From assembly GCA_036785705.1 (NCBI GenBank), contig JAWUZG010000036.1, forward strand, positions 10,039,501 to 10,103,500: 64,000 bases of DNA, in the 5' to 3' direction. The DNA comes from Acanthornis magna. Lineage: Eukaryota; Chordata; Aves; Passeriformes; Acanthizidae. Below are positions 1 to 12,900 of the stretch, piece after piece; the stretch's first letter is position 1; the number at the start of each line of letters is the position of its first letter. Under the pieces are notes generated by a model. That model was not told the origin of the DNA and ran no database searches. It worked only from the letters and a program-made list of their open reading frames with translations. Both the position numbers and the translations under genes were made by a program.

Positions 1-3000
1 CACAGTGAGCAGATTCTTCTCTTCCTCCTGAAAAAGTTCTGAAATAACAAAAGTTAAAAATTAAACCCCTAACGGTTTTTTGTGGAGTTGGAAGGGGCGG
101 AAGATTCAATTATCATGTCAGAGTTGACTTTGTACATTGTTTTGGTTTACTTTTTATTATTTTATTCCTAACATAAAGAAGTAAAATATGATGTCATGAA
201 TTTTTAGAAGTATTAACACAACAGAATAGTTTGTTTTTCAAAGTCACTGCAGTCTATTATATAATGACACACATACTGCATAATAACATATATTTGTGCA
301 GCATTTAGGAAATGTGTGCTATTTACCTGATGGACTACAATAACTGCCTCAAAGCTACTACAGACTTTAAGGTAAACATGTGTTTTGGTATGCATACTAA
401 TTTAAAAAAAAAACCATACTATTTACCCCATATGCTGTAATTACACAGTCTGTTGCATACATGCATAGAAAGGCACTTTTTTAAAAAGTGGATTTTCAAG
501 ATGGTTCTTAATAGTTCCTTCAGAGTCATGTGAAGAAAGTACTTAGATGATAAATCAATCATTTTCAGTGACTTTTACTTATTTGTTGCTTGGGGTGTTG
601 GAAATGCTTAGTCCGCTTTGGATTTTAAAAAGATTGGGTCATAACAGACAACACTGAATAAGTAGTGCTAGGAGTAAGTATGATATGACTGTCAGGTGAT
701 CTCAAACTGTTTGTTAAAACCTGACTGTCTTCAAGGGTGGCACAAGTCCTCATGCAGAGTTAGCAAAACAGTGAGTGCAGAGCTCTGCTTGGGGGGCGCT
801 GAGACCACGATCCAGCAGGATTAACTCAGAGTTTCCTTGTATGTGGATACACCAACATTTTAAATGTGCAGAACTATTTGTCTTAAAGGAAGTTGAAAAG
901 TCTTCAGCTGCAAGATGCAGACCCCTGTCGATGTCTCTAGGGTCCAATGCAGTCCACACAGAACATAACAGAAAATTAACTTTTGTTTCGTTCTTCAAAG
1001 AAGACCTTCAGCAAAGAGAAATTATTCCTTTGGATTAAGAGAAAACCCTCTACGGTGTAGCTCATACATGTAGGCAAAGGTTTTGGGTTTGGATGTACAC
1101 AATTCTGTTACACAAAAGTCATAAATTTTTATTATTTCCTTTTTTTGTGTAATACTGCCATTGTGGACATGGATTTGCTTGCAGTGAATTTGGCCACAGG
1201 CCTGTGGAAACACGCTTGACTCTTTATCTTTTTTTCTTTATGTCAAGAATTTTCACATTATATAAATAAACCATATTTTTGATTCCTTCAACAAGTGTCT
1301 GGAGACATCTATTTTTTCATTGTTTTTCTTACCAGCATTCAATTTCCACAATATATCAGCAAATTTTGATATATGTTGAAGTTCGGAAAAATTAAAATTA
1401 TCACTTACTTAATTGAATTACAACAATTATTTGCTGTATTTGTGCAATCAAAATCAGAGCTTCCTTGCCATCCAAATAGAGACATTTTTAAGGTTAAAAA
1501 AACAAAAGAAAATTATTGGTAATGTCAGTTTACAAAGATATTTGAGAAAGTAAGCTGTTAAGACCCATAAGAATATAAATGATTAATAACATCTATTACC
1601 TCAACAAACATGTTTTTGTATTACCAGCAGTCAGACATGTCTTTTCATGCTATGTAGAACAAAAAGTGACATGGATTAATTATTATTCATTGTGAATTAG
1701 GGTACCTGACCTCAGATGTCCTTTGCAACACAAGGCCTAATTTTTTAAAAATTCATTATTATCGGAACAATATGAAATGCATTTTGTAAACAATCATTAA
1801 AACAAAAATGCTACATTAAATGGATAATGAAGTTGGAAAGATACAAAGGACACCGTGAATAATATGATTGTCTTTGTGAAAGCAGTGTCTAAAGCCTTGA
1901 ACATTTCCTTTCTCAGAGGAAAAAAAATGTTAGTACTAGACAGCTGTTGTGATACCTAGGAAAGGAGCTCTTATTTGAAGGCCATTTTTGTGCTTTGAAT
2001 CCAGCCTTCATATACCTAAAACTACAATTGCACTCTAACTCAAATTAGAAGTTGAATGAAGGTTAGTGTTCTTTACATGAATGAAACACAGCGTAGTTTG
2101 GTACTACAACTAATTTAATACAAAAATTTTCAATTATATAAAACTTTCATGCTAGAAGCATAAATGATCAGAATTGTTACTCTGAAAATAAACCTGTGAC
2201 AGTTTAACCTCTGCAGTATTTTGCTGTTCTCTGTCGGAACAATGTGACAGCTATTAATTGTTAAATGTTGTTTCTTGATGCCTGAGGGATCAGATACAGA
2301 AAAAAATGCCGCAGAGAATTTGAGAGAAAGATGGAGGGAAGGTTATACAGTGTGTTATCATGAACAAATATTTGCAAGGCATCTTCACAATAATGCATAG
2401 TTGTTTAGAGCAATGTGGCTGACTTTTGACTCTGTGATTTTTTCCCACTGAAATATGCCAGACACACATAAGTCCCTCTGTTTAGATAAACAAAATTTAA
2501 AAAAAAGTTAATGAGAGGACCTCAATTTATTTGAAACTATCAAAGTCAAAAAGAAGACTAAAAATTCAATAAAAAGAGTATATTTTAAAATATTAGTTAC
2601 TTGAAAACATTCTCAGTCTGAGTGGTTGAATTTAAAGGTGGTGTGTCCATTGTCTACATTGTCTCCATCATATGCACTGGGCTAAAATTTATGAAAAATA
2701 CAAAGTTGTGGTTGTGTTTGGACTGACAGGACTCAGAAAGGGAAGGACGAAGTGTAAGTCTGTGTTTTATAAGGAAAAAATAATAATTAGGGAAATGAAG
2801 TCCAGATTCGGAATAGTCTTGAAAACAAAAAAAACACCAATCTTTAATAAAGAAATACTAGATCTAGTGCTTGCATACTGAATGTTGGAGATGTAATGTT
2901 TCATTCCCATTAAAATCAATGCAAAAACATTTAGCAAGTTCTCAAAAGAAATAGTTAAATATTTTTGGAAAAAGATCAATCTGAAAAGTCTTATAAAAAG

Positions 3001-3934
3001 AAAATGGCTGTAATTATTGACTAAATTGCCTAAAGAATGTGTTATATAGAGACTTAATCAAATGTTGCCATATATGGGCCAAGAATTGTTACTGCTCATC
3101 ATAAAATCAGTAATAAATGCCTCCGTAACCTCCATATTGTACAATAATAAAATTTCAACAGATATGGGGTTCAACCCCACTTTCATTAATCTCAGCAGAA
3201 GACCTTTCATTAATTTCACCAGGAAACTGGCTTTTGTTTCTATCCAAAAACACACCTGTTAAAAACCAGTCATGATAGATATATTTTTGCCACTATATTT
3301 TAAAGGAGGAACTATGTATTATGATTATATTGTATAAACTATTTGAGAATAAAGTAGAGGAATGTGTGCAACCTACCACAAGTTAATTTATTTAATTTTA
3401 ATTTTTAATTAGTTAATAAATTCATGCTCATTTACCTTTATTGCATTTAAAAACATAGTAGATTGAAAATATCTTGGTCATTTTTTACACTTTAAAAGCA
3501 CATAATAAAAGGCATATATCAGGAAAATTGCTTAAAATGATAGGCACATCAAAGATTTTGTAGATCATGTAACCACTACCTAAGGTTATAAAATCTTGTA
3601 TGTTATTTGAAATACAAAAATTCTTCTTATGATGTCCCTAAATTACTGCTGCAAAATATGGGGTAATGTTAGATCACTGTGGAATATACAAAAACAGTAT
3701 CCAGATTGTGAAATTATCTACCTTAAGAGGGGCAGTTTAATGGTCTGAATGTGAACACACAATGTACATTTCTAATAACAGAAAGAAAAACACTGCTGAT
3801 ATTCAGAAATGCTAACAAGAAAAAAACCCAAAGGAATATGTAATAATCTACCAGTTCCTGTGCAGTCTATTGTAAGTTTTATCTCTAAGGGGGTGGAAGA
3901 AAAAAAAAAAAGCTTAAACAAGGCCTATTAGCAG
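1..3934. other. AT-rich intergenic or intronic DNA, no gene seen
   Basis: This stretch is AT-rich with many short A and T runs and frequent stops in all frames. I see no exon-like frame, RNA gene or recognisable transposon. Short open frames (for example around 775-1038 and 2672-2881) have biased, low-complexity translations and no recognisable domain, so I treat them as chance. Confidence 0.6.
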
Positions 3935-4110
3935 TAAATACTTCTGCCAATATCCCTCACAGTAGGGGAACTCCTCCAGCAATTTTCACGATTAATTACC
4001 AGTGGCAAGCGTATTCATAATCTGGTGTTAATTTTGCAGTATCTGAATGAACTCGGCTCTGGCACGCTCAGTTATTGTTTCCCTGTTACTAGTAGGATGA
4101 ACTACTTGTT
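3935..4110. promoter_or_regulatory. Candidate conserved non-coding block
   Basis: Non-repetitive segment of more balanced composition than its flanks. It contains homeodomain-type cores (for example GATTAATTACC and GTGTTAATTTTGC) within about 150 bases and lacks the A/T runs that surround it. It does not code. Assignment as a regulatory element is inference from composition and motif density only. Confidence 0.22.
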
Positions 4111-4589
4111 CAGGTCATGCTGTGTCAAAAGAGTGCTAATGTGTTTATATAAACACTACAAACAGCACCTGCTTTAACCACACATTTTATTATTATTTTC
4201 CATCACCAGTTAGAACATAAAATACTTTGGTGCAGGAATACAAATGACAAGAAAATATATTACTATGGCTTCTGGTTGGAAGAGAAATACAAACATAGGC
4301 AGAATATGATGCAAAAAAGTAATGTCTTTATAGCTCATTTGAATCAAAGCTTTTCTGTCCTTATTTTACAAGGTTTGGAGAGACTGTTTGACGTTAATTT
4401 GTCAGCTGAGCCTGAACACTGTGATGCTTTCAGTGAGAGAATCTCCTGCTACTAAGACTATGAAATACACAAGAAAGAAAGCATGAAAACAACATATGTC
4501 ATATACTCTTTATGTTAGAGCTGATTTTAATTTTCTTGGTTTTCTTCTCTTGGTTGTATATTTTAGAATAATTTTGATAATTATCTATA

Positions 4590-4925
4590 ACTCTTTTGAC
4601 AATTCTAATTGTTGCCTAAGGAGAGCTATTCCTGATAGGATTAATTGCCCAACATGCATAACTTGCTGGGCAGTGACAATCCCAATTAGATAATGAGGAT
4701 TCTCAGATGTGTAATTACACAACCACATCTGCACAGGTTGGAGTCCATTACCAAAGACACAGAAAGGAGTGTGATTTTTATAAAAGCAATAATACACTCC
4801 AGGGGGTACACTGTCAACCTTATACCCCAACTGTACTTGAGCTTTATACAAATGATACTATAACTGTTCACCAAGTCTTATGTTCATTTAACGGATTTAT
4901 GCATGCTAATTAAGATAAAGCCCAA
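4590..4925. promoter_or_regulatory. Candidate enhancer-like block with palindromic TAATTA site
   Basis: The block contains several homeodomain cores: GGATTAATTG near 4638, CCAATTAGATAATGAGG near 4682, a perfect 14-bp palindrome TGTGTAATTACACA at 4708-4721, and GCTAATTAAG near 4907. Palindromic TAATTA sites are typical dimer targets of paired-class and related homeodomain proteins. No coding frame of note is present. Enhancer activity is inferred, not shown. Confidence 0.28.
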
Positions 4926-6119
4926 TCCTCATATTTATTGCAGTAAGGCCAATGGAAAAAAAAACGAGGGACATGTATTTTTTTCTCTTTTCACATGGAG
5001 AGAAGCATTAAGGTAGGTAAATGCATTGTAGTAATATATTAAAATATGAAACAAACTGAAAAGTTTTCAATGGTGTAAATTTAAAGTGTTACCTAGATGA
5101 CTGGAGTGTTAAAGGAAATAACATAAAAAGAAAAATAAATCTTTTCAGGAAAGATTAAAAAAACAAGTGGAGGACATTTAAGACTTGTACTGTTCTAGAC
5201 AGGAAATTAGATAGACCTTTATTACACATATTACATTTCCATAGCATGTTTTATTCTCTCCAGCAAAGGAAAGAGTTTTGGAGTCATTCATACTTGCAAG
5301 AACTGATTTAAAATATTTGAAGTACTTCCTAGCTGATTAGACGCATATTAGCCAACAACTGTAGCACAGCAGTGCCGAACAGAAAGGATATTTAGGCCAT
5401 ATAATACAATTCTCTTTTCCTCCTGCATGTTCATTCATGGTATTAATGAAATAATATGAAATGAAAGCTCAAATTAAATCTGCATTATTTCTAGCGAAGA
5501 AAGACTCACAACAGTAATTCCACTCCAGGAGTTTGATGAAACCCAGACCTTAGTGGGCTGGGTGCACTGGCAAAAGCGATAGCTTTGCCACTACACATGC
5601 TTTCAAAAGTCATTAATATATGTAGGCAATTTATTTTCTCTGCCAGGTGAGAAGGAATTCAGTCTAGAAACTACTGAAACTAATGCTCTTCTGTTATTAT
5701 CTTCATATTTTTATTGATAGAATTTTTCTACTCTCAGCCCATATAAAATCTCACAATACACAAACATTTGCAGCAAAAAGCTTTTGAAATTATGTCCCTG
5801 CCCTCAGTGCTGCATATCCAAACTTCATTCTAAGTGATACATTTAAGAAAAGCAGCTTAAGACAAGATAATGTGGACAGCTAATGATCAGCTTCAGACAC
5901 AAAAGATAGCCCTAATGGTGTCCAGTGTATTCCTACTTGAGGAAAACGATGAATTCTCCTTTTTCTCTACTGAACTTGCCTCACTATTGCATCACACTTC
6001 TGACATCCGGTCTATAAGAATTGTATCTAAGGGAGGGTTGTTGTTTGCTTGGTTTTTGGATACAAAAGACAGCAGTTCATGCTGAGGCTGTGCTGACAGT
6101 GCTGTACTCCATGACTGTG
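4926..6119. other. AT-rich unique DNA, no gene seen
   Basis: Single-copy-looking AT-rich DNA with no recognised repeat, RNA gene or exon. The open frame near 5870-6085 has no recognisable domain. Confidence 0.55.
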
Positions 6120-6620
6120 ATGAACAATGTACCCAAATCTGCTACGGTGGAGGAGGGAGCCAAGGGCCCCAGAGTTGGGGGAACAGCAGTGGCATTCTGC
6201 AATCTTGAGGAGCAGGACAAGGCAGGAGCAAGCATTAAGGGTTAAAGGGTTAAAGACCAAACATATGGAGCCTGAAGGAGTACAGACTGCCTGCTCTGCT
6301 CCTCAAGCTACCAAGGAGCCTGCCCCAACCTTCATTGTCGAGGAGGAGCCACCATCTGGGTGATGATAAATCGTCACATTAAGGGGTAACCTGCGAGTAG
6401 CTGCCTGCCCTGCCACAGGCCAGGGAAGCCAGACAGAGCCCCACCCAGTAAACCAGTCCTGGAAAGGGCAATTTTAGTTTAACATATGCACAGACAGAGA
6501 GTATTGCAGAAAGAACAAATGATTCTGGATTAAAGTCTCTGCTGCCTCCAAAAGAATGGTATGACAGGGCTCTGGATGGTGACAGGAATTTCAAGTATAT
6601 TCAGGATGTAGGCAGCAATG
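6120..6620. other. GC-richer patch of unknown origin
   Basis: This patch is clearly richer in G and C than the flanking DNA and contains overlapping short open frames on both strands, none with a recognisable domain. It has no CR1 hallmarks that I can identify. It could be an old unrecognised transposon or LTR fragment, or a non-coding exon. Confidence 0.3.
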
Positions 6621-7017
6621 TGGAGAACTGAAAGGAAAAGGGAAGTAGGCAGAGCAGAATACTAACTTGGCTTACTTGAGAGCTTCTATGTATGCAGAAA
6701 ACCAAAAGAGAAGTATACCAGAGATAGAGAACAAATACACATGGGCATTTCCAGGTCATGCAGAGATGCAGTTTGAAAAGCGAAACCTCAGCTCAAATTG
6801 ATACTGGTCAGACATAACAAAAACTACAAGAAAGGGTTCTTTCTTCAGGTGTGGAAACAACAAGCAAAACCAGAAAAAAAAAATCAGCCTGCTGCTAAAC
6901 AGGAGACATGAATCAGTCACTAACACTGAAAACCAGAAGTTCTTGACACTTTCTTCAATTCTGCCTTTACCAGCACTGTGTGGCCTCTCTCCTGGAGGAA
7001 AACAAGCTCTATACGAG

Positions 7018-7613
7018 TCAATAGTTGCTGCTGCATCAAAGAAAGGCAACAGGATTCTGGGTTGCATCAAGGGCATCACCAGCAGAGATAAAGTCACTGT
7101 CCCACTCTTAGTTCTTGTCAGACCAAACCTCGAACCTGTGTTCAGTTTTAGACCCCACTATACAAAAAAGATATGGATTGTCTGGAGATCATCCAGAGAA
7201 GGACCACAAAGATCATCAGTGCCTGGGAAAACTGCTGTGTGAGGAAAGGCTGAAAGAACTAGCTTCATACAGCCCTGAGAAAGGAAAGCTTAGAGGAGAC
7301 CTTATTGTATATTTACATCCAATATTTGAAGAGTGGTTATAAAGGAGATGGAGGCTCCCTTTATCCAAGGAGTCACATGAAGAAGATGAGGGCTAAAGAG
7401 TACAAGCTACTTCTGTTGAGATCCGGTTAGATACAAGGAAAACTTTTCACAATAAGAGCAATCTCCCGAGGGAAGTGGTGGGTTCAGCAATGTTGGACAC
7501 TTTAAAGATTCATCTAAACAGGATGTTGAGTCATTTTGCATGGACTGCTTTTGCCAGGAAAGTTTGGCTAGATGATCCTTGAGGTCCTCTTCGACTTGAT
7601 ACTCTGTGAATGC
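7018..7613 (+). mobile_element. CR1 LINE fragment, older subfamily, plus strand
   Basis: 5'-truncated and internally deleted CR1 retrotransposon copy. It runs from the C-terminal part of ORF2 (around 7040-7310, the region that normally reads as a GCI...TSRDK motif followed by LV.P.LE) through the 3' untranslated region. It ends in the typical 'GATGATCCTTGAGGTCCTC' signature and a decayed CTGTGAATG terminal repeat at about 7605-7613. Several frameshifts and stops break the reading frame. The GATCCTTGAGG ending is shared with the minus-strand copy at 61535, so these two probably belong to the same older subfamily. The 5' boundary is uncertain and may lie as far left as about 6950. Confidence 0.85.
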
Positions 7614-8690
7614 GAAAATGTGTTTGTTGCCTGTTGCTTACGATATTGCTCCTTGGCCTGCTAATCTCTTCAGGCACAGAGGACATGGATTTGCAGTGAG
7701 ATAGAAACTGGAACCCAGTGTCATGTGATATTTTCCAACTATCACAGGCAGGGCAGAGAGTTTTGCCCTGAAGATTTCTTCAAAATTGGATATATATTTA
7801 TCACATTGTTCCCTGGCAAGAGTACAGCGCATAAATAAATTAAGTCTATATAGGAAGGAATGGCTGATGGCAGCTAGAATTCCTGAAATATTTCTTATAA
7901 TGTTTTTTATCATCCAAAAGAAAGAAAACAGAGATAAGAGCCCACAGTGAGACACATCTCTACTTCTGAATGCCTGAGCACTATGTAGCAGATAACTTAC
8001 CAAGGATGCATATCCAATTCCCTGTTCTTCCCCTCTGCAGGTGCCAGGCTGTGCTTGAAACCATCTGTAGTCTGAATTTTCACTACGATGACGACAATCA
8101 AATACAGCATGACCTAGCCCTGTATTGCCCCTCTTGGCCCCCCTCTAGTGCAGTGATGGGTGTGGGTGGATGGGATGTTGCTCTCCTCAGGAGGATGTCC
8201 TCACATCTCCCATGGACATGTGGCATTTTCCTCATAACAGAGGAAATGCATCGTAAGTACTTTCTACTCCATTTGCAGTCTTTGTATAAGAAAAGAGCAT
8301 GGCCAAGAAACCTTCTTCATGCATCTTGAAGACTACAAATACATCATACTCACTTGATACTGCTTTTTAATACGTCCCTGTTTCATCAGTGTTGTTTTTT
8401 ATGTTCCTATCTTCTAGAATGTTGCACAATAACTTACAAAATATGAATTTCTAATTAAAATAAATTGTCTCTGGTTGTTTGATGCTAAGAAAAAAATATC
8501 CGTGTGGAAAAAGATATCTTAAGCCATAAAAACATGGCATTTCTGAAGCAAAACATACTCCTTGGTTCAACAGGCAGATTAATTTACATTTACAGCTGCA
8601 CAAACATTTTCACTCTGTGTTTCAACAAACCTAGTAGCTTCAGTTAGGGTGCTCAGGTTTTGTCTGTGGAGCCAAAACCATGAACATCAA
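7614..8690. other. Unique DNA between two CR1 copies
   Basis: No gene recognised. The open frames at 7638-8003 (minus) and 7970-8329 (plus) overlap each other only slightly and show no domain. The 7640-7900 part has low repeat content and could be conserved, which cannot be judged from one sequence. Confidence 0.45.
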
Positions 8691-9535
8691 TTCACAGAAT
8701 CACAGAATCACTTAGATTGGAAAAGACCCATCAGATCATCCAGTGGAACTTTTGACTGATCACCACCTTGTCAACTAAGCCCTAGCACTGAGTGCTGTGT
8801 CCAGTCGTTTATTGAACACCTCCAGCGACAGTGACTCCACCATCTTCCGGGGCAGTCCATTCCAATGTTTGACAACCATTTATTTCCCTGATGAAATTCC
8901 TCCTTATGTCCAACCTCAACCTCCCCTGGTGCAGCTTGAGGCCTTGTCCTCTCATCCTGTCAGTGGCTGTCTGAGGGAAGAGACCAACCCCCACCTGGCC
9001 ACAGCTTCCTTTCAGGCAGCTGTAGAGAGCGGTGAGGTCACTCTGAGCCTCCTTCTCTCCAAATTAAACACCCCCAGCTCCCTCAGCTGCTCCTCACAGC
9101 ACTTGTGCTCCAGACCCTTCCCCAGCTCCGTTGCCCTTCTCTGGACTCGCTCCAGCCCCTCAATGTCTTTCTTGCACTCAGGGGCCCAGAACTGGACACA
9201 GCACTCGAGCTGTGGCCTCACCAGTGCCCAGTCCAGGGGACAATCCCTGCCCTGCTCCTGCTGGCCACACCATTGCTGATCCAGGCCAGGATGCCATTGG
9301 CCTTCTTGGCCACCTGGGCACAGCCTGGCTCATGTCCAGCTGCTGTCACCAGCACCCCCAGGGCCTTTTCCCCTGGGCACTTTCCAGCCACTCTGCCCCA
9401 GCCTGTGGCACTGCCTGGGGCTGTTGTGACCCAAGGGCAGGACCTGGCACTTGGCCTTGTTGAACCTCACACCACTGGCCTTGACCCATCAATCCAGCAA
9501 TTTCCCCACTTGTCTACACTGAGCCCTGATATATG
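8691..9535 (-). mobile_element. CR1 LINE fragment, relatively young, minus strand
   Basis: About 845 bases of CR1 in reverse orientation. The 3' terminus is at 8691 and shows the duplicated 8-base repeat as TTCACAGAATCACAGAATC. Reading the minus strand, the element runs from about 9535 through the C-terminal ORF2 region. The hallmark block [18 protein letters not shown] and then [15 protein letters not shown] falls at about 9012-9221, followed by the 3' UTR. The frame is still long here (69 codons), so this is among the less decayed copies in the window. It is 5' truncated, as is usual for CR1. No clear target-site duplication is seen. Confidence 0.93.
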
Positions 9536-9935
9536 AGGTGCCAATCTGGGGATTAGTCACCTCAGACCATAGGTTGTCTGGCCTGAATATGACATGCTGT
9601 CCAGGGGCAGGACAGGGCTCTTTCAGAAGTCTAAATTATACTTAGGGAAAATAATTCACTGTGTACATACATATTATTTTTATCTAAAGGAAGTTTCATA
9701 GCAGTAATTTTGTCACTCTAAAACTTGACTGAAATCTCCAGAATGAAAGGCCAGCCATTTCTTTGTCTTTTCACCAGCCCTCAGACTCCGCCTAACACAG
9801 GGGAGCAAAAACATGCATGCGTGTGATCCACTTCTCTGGTCTGAGGTGCTATTGCCAACCAAGTAGGACGAACTTTGCTGCTGTACACAGGCACTCATGC
9901 ACTGCTTAATAAACTACATCTACTATGGACTGAGT
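9536..9935. other. Mixed segment, possible old LTR-like remnant
   Basis: Segment next to the CR1 with moderate GC content. A CTTAATAAACTAC polyadenylation-like stretch lies near 9905. A solo LTR was considered, but no TG...CA termini with a target duplication were found, so the origin is left open. Confidence 0.2.
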
Positions 9936-12900
9936 TGTTTTGCTTTGTATTGTGTTTTGCTTGTATTGAGGAAGCCAACAGAAATAGAGGTGTATTGCTG
10001 CAAGCTGTAAATATTGTGTGAGATAAAAAGGGTTTTTTCAGTGCTTTAAGATAATCCTGAGAATTCATTCATTTCCAGGCTTGCTTTAACTGATAACTCA
10101 GATGTTTTGAACAACAAGTTGAAGCCTGTGGATATTTTGACTGTCATAAGAAAACTCAAAGTAATCCCAAACAAATAAAATAAATTATTATAAAATTATA
10201 AATTATTACATATAAAATAAATTACACATAGACTGATGGCTTAATTAAACAATATGATTTTATTGTCAAGTAAATATGATAAAATATAATTTTACAGCAT
10301 AAGGTAAAGCATCTTTCTACTATGAATCAAGTTTTTATTTAAAAAAAATTATAAAATGTGTTTTCTAAAAACTATTACTCTGTAAAAACTATATTAGGTA
10401 GTAGCGATCCTGCTAAGGACTCCCAGATTATACAAAAAACATAGTCTATCGTGAAGGAAACAATGAGTTTATAAGAGTTCCCTGTAAGTGTTTGGGACTA
10501 ATTTGCACTGCAAAAATTAGACAGACCCTCTAACTTAAAGAAATTCTAATGGAAAGAGAGACAGTAAATGGCTTTCATACTGGATTTTCATAAGTTGTTC
10601 ATAACGTAAACCCGAATATACCTAGGTATCTTTTGTGGCTATTGCAAACCAGATACAGTGGTCAGTATTTCTGGGCCTCACATTCTGCAATGCAGCAGCC
10701 CTGTGGAACAGAACCTAAGCAAGAGGTGTATGAGAGGAAATTGAGGTCAGCTGTAGGCACAAAGGGACTGGAATGTCATCCTGATTCTTCGATTCCTTAA
10801 CAACAACAAAAAAACCCAAAAAATGTAGGTGAGGTCTGTGCAGGCTTAAAATAGGAAGACAGAGATGCAAAGTAAGAGATGTTATTTGGCTGTTGAAGTG
10901 GTTGGAGAAAAGAAAGCTCTTTCCAATCAATGCAGCTATTGCTTGCTTGGGCATATGGAATAAAATATTTCAGAGGCCAATGATATCACTATGACTAGAT
11001 TTTGTCTTTTCTTCTAAACTTTGACAAAGGAGACTCACCAGCATGTTTTATACTAACAGCTTTATGCTGCTCCCTTGGCAATTCTTTTTGAAGTGCACAT
11101 CCAGCTTCTAGTTCAATCTGGAAGCTGTCTGCTATGTAGAGTTGAGGTACCACTTAGCAGTAGCTTTTTCTTTTTTTTTCTGTTTCTCTTTCATGTATTT
11201 TCATGTATTTGTCCAGATGAGCCTCCTAATCCTGACTCCCAGGTTTTCCCCTTGGCATGAACTCCAACTGCAATTATTTGCTTGTTACGATGGTACTGCA
11301 AATACTGGGAACATTAGATTAGTTTTTTGTGGCATGGTCACAGCTGACCTCCCTTGGCATCCTCTCTTAATCTGTGGCAGCACTTGATGCAAGAAGTAAG
11401 AAATTAAATGACCTTTCCTAACCTGCTCAGAAGAGGGACATCCATAATACAGTGAGACACTCCTAGTCTTAGTTACTAGCGGTAGTAGTTATATTTTCTC
11501 CCTCTCATCCTGTACATGCTTTTCCTCTTCAGTATGTTATTCTTCAATCTCTCCCAAAAATTTAAAGAATGACTCTCCTTCTAGACTTTTACTGCTTGTA
11601 GAAATTTTGCTATTAGGTTAATGCACCTTTTGCCGCATCCACATTTCTTCAGGAAGAATATCATTGATCTTGTTCATCTAAGGTAATATCCTTTAGTTAC
11701 CACTGTCTCTGAGTAATAAAATTGCTGTTAACAAATTTAGTTTTAAGTTATTTCAGTTTTTGTTTAAAGATGCCACAACATCTCTTTAAAGGAAATAGCC
11801 ATGGTTCTCTTGCTTAACAAAAAGTGGTTACAAAGACCTATGCAGCATTAAACTTCAATACATATTCAGCAATGTATGAATTCAAAACTCATTTTAAAAA
11901 AATAACATTTTACTGAGGGGTCAAAGGGTACTCCAGATTTTCTCTTTGGATTTCTCCATATAACAAATTTAAAAGTAGTCAAGGGTCCTTATCAAAGACA
12001 TGCAGGTACAACAAATTTGTTGTCAGGTACTTGGAGTTAAGTAGAAGAAAAGAAAATGTGGATTGTGATCACCACACATAAGAGACTCAAAGAAGATGCC
12101 CAAGGTTGATTAGTTCATAAGACAGCTAGAAAGTCTCCTTTTTTTAGATTCTAGGCAGGTCATAATGTAAAAATTAATTTACTATTAAATTCCACCATGA
12201 TAGTTTGTAAATGGTAAAACACTACGAAAGAAATCAGTGATTCAATGCTGACTCTTTCAGTAAAGGTTAAAAATTTGAGAAAAACATTTGCAAAAATCAG
12301 AAAAAAAAAGGAAGAAGTACTGGTGAATGCATTCAGAAAGTAGATCTCTTTTCTATTCTGTTGTATGCATTCAGTATTGACAAATTTAAAATAAAACCAT
12401 GCTACTCAGTTTCAACACTGAATCAAGATTGTAAAAATGCAAATTAGAAAAATAACCCTGTTGATCAGAACTAGCTTTAAATCTCATCTTTCAATTAACA
12501 TACTTCCTAAACTAACCAGGCTTACTCAATGTCAATATTTAATTTTCAAATCTTGGATTGGATACTTCTGTCAAAGCAGCGAAACCACAATCTAGTTTGT
12601 TAGGAAGTTTGGGGAGTAGGATTAAAAATCAAAGCATGGAAGTAATGTTCTAATTTTTTGTGATCACAGGGCATAGTGTTATTATTATGAAAGGTGATAA
12701 AATTAAGAAGGTCAGTCATAGTGTTCTTGTCCTCACATCACAAGCATAGTCACGGTCCAAGTAACTCAGTATTTCTAAGGAAAATGGTTATGTTTAAGGT
12801 TTAAACATATAAATAAGTAAAGAAGGACTTAGTTTTCATGTCTAACCAATGAAAATGTAGGTGCCATTCTGAAGGTCTCTGGAGTTACCCTTTCCACCTA

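Noticed and set aside
6236..6256. Telomere-like AGGGTTAAAGGGTTAAAG
   Set aside because: Only two or three imperfect units and not TTAGGG; simple duplication.
9700..9930. Solo LTR
   Set aside because: There is an AATAAA-like signal and moderate GC, but no TG/CA termini or target-site duplication was found.
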